64,000 nucleotides of DNA from Acinetobacter tjernbergiae DSM 14971 = CIP 107465 (GTDB taxonomy: Bacteria; Pseudomonadota; Gammaproteobacteria; Pseudomonadales; Moraxellaceae), in assembly GCF_000374425.1 (NCBI RefSeq), contig NZ_KB894357.1:62001-126000 (forward strand), read 5' to 3'. Shown here piece by piece: positions 63,197 through 64,000 of the stretch. The position numbers and the translations under genes are program-made. The notes under the pieces are model-generated. The model was not told where the DNA came from. It did no database searches and saw nothing but the letters and a program-made list of their open reading frames with translations. Position 1 is the stretch's first letter, and each line of letters opens with the position of its first letter.

Positions 63197-64000
63197 ATGA
63201 TGAGTCGCGATTTTAAGATATTAGAACACTTTATTTTTTCAAAAGATTCTAGCATTAGCGCACTTTCTGGTGTTGTTTGTGTGGGCAATGATCTTTATTT
63301 GGTTGGTGATGATGTGAGCTACTTACTCAAAACCAATCAAAAAAAGAGTATCAGTCGTGCGACTGTTTTTGAAAAAATTCCATTATTTAAATCATCTAAG
63401 CAAATATCACTAAGTGCATTCAGTAAAGAAGCTAAGCCAGATTTTGAAGCGTTAAGCTCGATCATCTTTGATGGACAACCCCAGCTATTAGTTATGGGGT
63501 CGGGTTCTACAGAAAATCGAAAAAAGGCATTATTGTATAATCCAGTCAATCATCAAATTAGAATTTTGCTCGATGCCGCTGATTACCATTTTTTAGAACA
63601 AGCTTTTGAATTAACGGGTGGAGCTGATCTGAATATAGAAGCTGTATGTTCAAATCACAATGATCTGTACATCTTTCAACGCGGCAATATTAATCGTCAT
63701 CATGGGGTTTTAGTCTTTGATCTGGCTAAAATTCAAGCGGGAAAATCTTTAGAGAATGCACTCAAAAATTCATTCAATCTAACATTACCAACACTTGAGG
63801 GTTCAGCAAGTGCTATTTCTGATGCTTGTTTTTTGGTGGAGAAAAATCTAATTATTGCCACCGCTGCGGTCGAGCAAACATTAAATACCTATGATGATGG
63901 CGTGGTGTTGGGTAGTTTTATTTTGCTGTTCTCACCTGAGGGTGAAACGTTATATACGCATTTGATTCAAGATACGAAAGGGCAAACCCTTCCCATTAAA
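63197..64000 (+). CDS. Unidentified protein, truncated by the right window edge
   Basis: An open frame of 268 codons runs from ATG 63197 (or 63200) to the last base without a stop, so it is cut by the window edge. It begins MMSRDFKILEHFIFSKDSS. SGVVCVGNDLYLVGDDVSYLL, SSIIFDGQPQLLVMGSGST and AVCSNHNDLYIFQRGNINRHHGVLVFDL look like repeated beta blades, and a beta-propeller fold is likely. There is no signal peptide. AAGGGTGGTG lies upstream. It is separated from the SPOR gene by 85 nt. No family name is certain. Confidence 0.7.
   Translation, partial: MMSRDFKILEHFIFSKDSSISALSGVVCVGNDLYLVGDDVSYLLKTNQKKSISRATVFEKIPLFKSSKQISLSAFSKEAKPDFEALSSIIFDGQPQLLVMGSGSTENRKKALLYNPVNHQIRILLDAADYHFLEQAFELTGGADLNIEAVCSNHNDLYIFQRGNINRHHGVLVFDLAKIQAGKSLENALKNSFNLTLPTLEGSASAISDACFLVEKNLIIATAAVEQTLNTYDDGVVLGSFILLFSPEGETLYTHLIQDTKGQTLPIK

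Overview
The window is a chromosomal segment of a low-G+C gammaproteobacterium, almost certainly an Acinetobacter. The main evidence is gene order. glnE-ilvE is followed by a surface-glycan cluster that ends at aspS, which is where Acinetobacter baumannii carries its lipooligosaccharide outer-core (OC) locus. The BaeSR-like two-component pair, the trpFB and trpA-accD-folC groups, a ZnuD-like zinc receptor with a Zur-type operator, and tandem acyl-CoA dehydrogenases also fit. The species cannot be fixed from sequence alone.

Layout. (1) 1-3352 is the right end of an integrated element. It holds a protein cut by the window edge (TubC-docking-like), a 930-bp structured non-coding stretch, a HEPN-like protein, a small serine recombinase with a candidate res site, and a two-helix membrane protein. 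It ends at a 21-nt copy of a tRNA 3' end (probably tRNA-Leu), followed by what looks like that tRNA's terminator. (2) 3975-9057 is core: a soluble histidine kinase, glnE and ilvE. (3) 9157-23956 is the OC-type glycan locus: ugd, several glycosyltransferases on both strands (one a tandem double-domain protein), rmlBDAC, vioA/vioB-like genes and a lipid A acyltransferase-like gene. RmlA and RmlB make dTDP-4-keto-6-deoxyglucose, which can go to dTDP-L-rhamnose (RmlC, RmlD) or to dTDP-4-acetamido-4,6-dideoxyglucose (VioA, VioB). (4) 23962-29206 holds a small membrane protein, aspS, a DUF4184 protein and znuD under a Zur-type palindrome. (5) 29286-39189 holds a phospholipase D-like protein, a frameshifted gene, two RcnB-family proteins, a MITE-like insertion inside a terminator, psiE, two paralogous acyl-CoA dehydrogenases separated by a palindromic repeat, and a lipoprotein gene with an in-frame stop.

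(6) 39321-50355 holds baeS/baeR-like genes, three DnaA-box sequences in a short intergenic gap, an L,D-transpeptidase, selO, a fatty acid desaturase, a META-domain lipoprotein, a glycerophosphodiesterase, a PduO-type cobalamin adenosyltransferase, and btuB behind a cobalamin riboswitch with a clear promoter. (7) 50444-64000 holds trpF-trpB, a diguanylate cyclase, a DUF2804 protein, a frameshifted small lipoprotein, a ferritin-like predicted hydrolase, an AraC regulator and an NhaC-type antiporter. These are followed by the overlapping unit trpA-accD-folC-SPOR and an unidentified gene that runs off the right edge.

The least ordinary material is the element end (1-3352), the OC locus with its two dTDP-sugar branches, the DnaA-box cluster, the MITE that split a terminator, and three interrupted genes (30775, 39189, 54722). 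No complete tRNA, rRNA or CRISPR array was seen.
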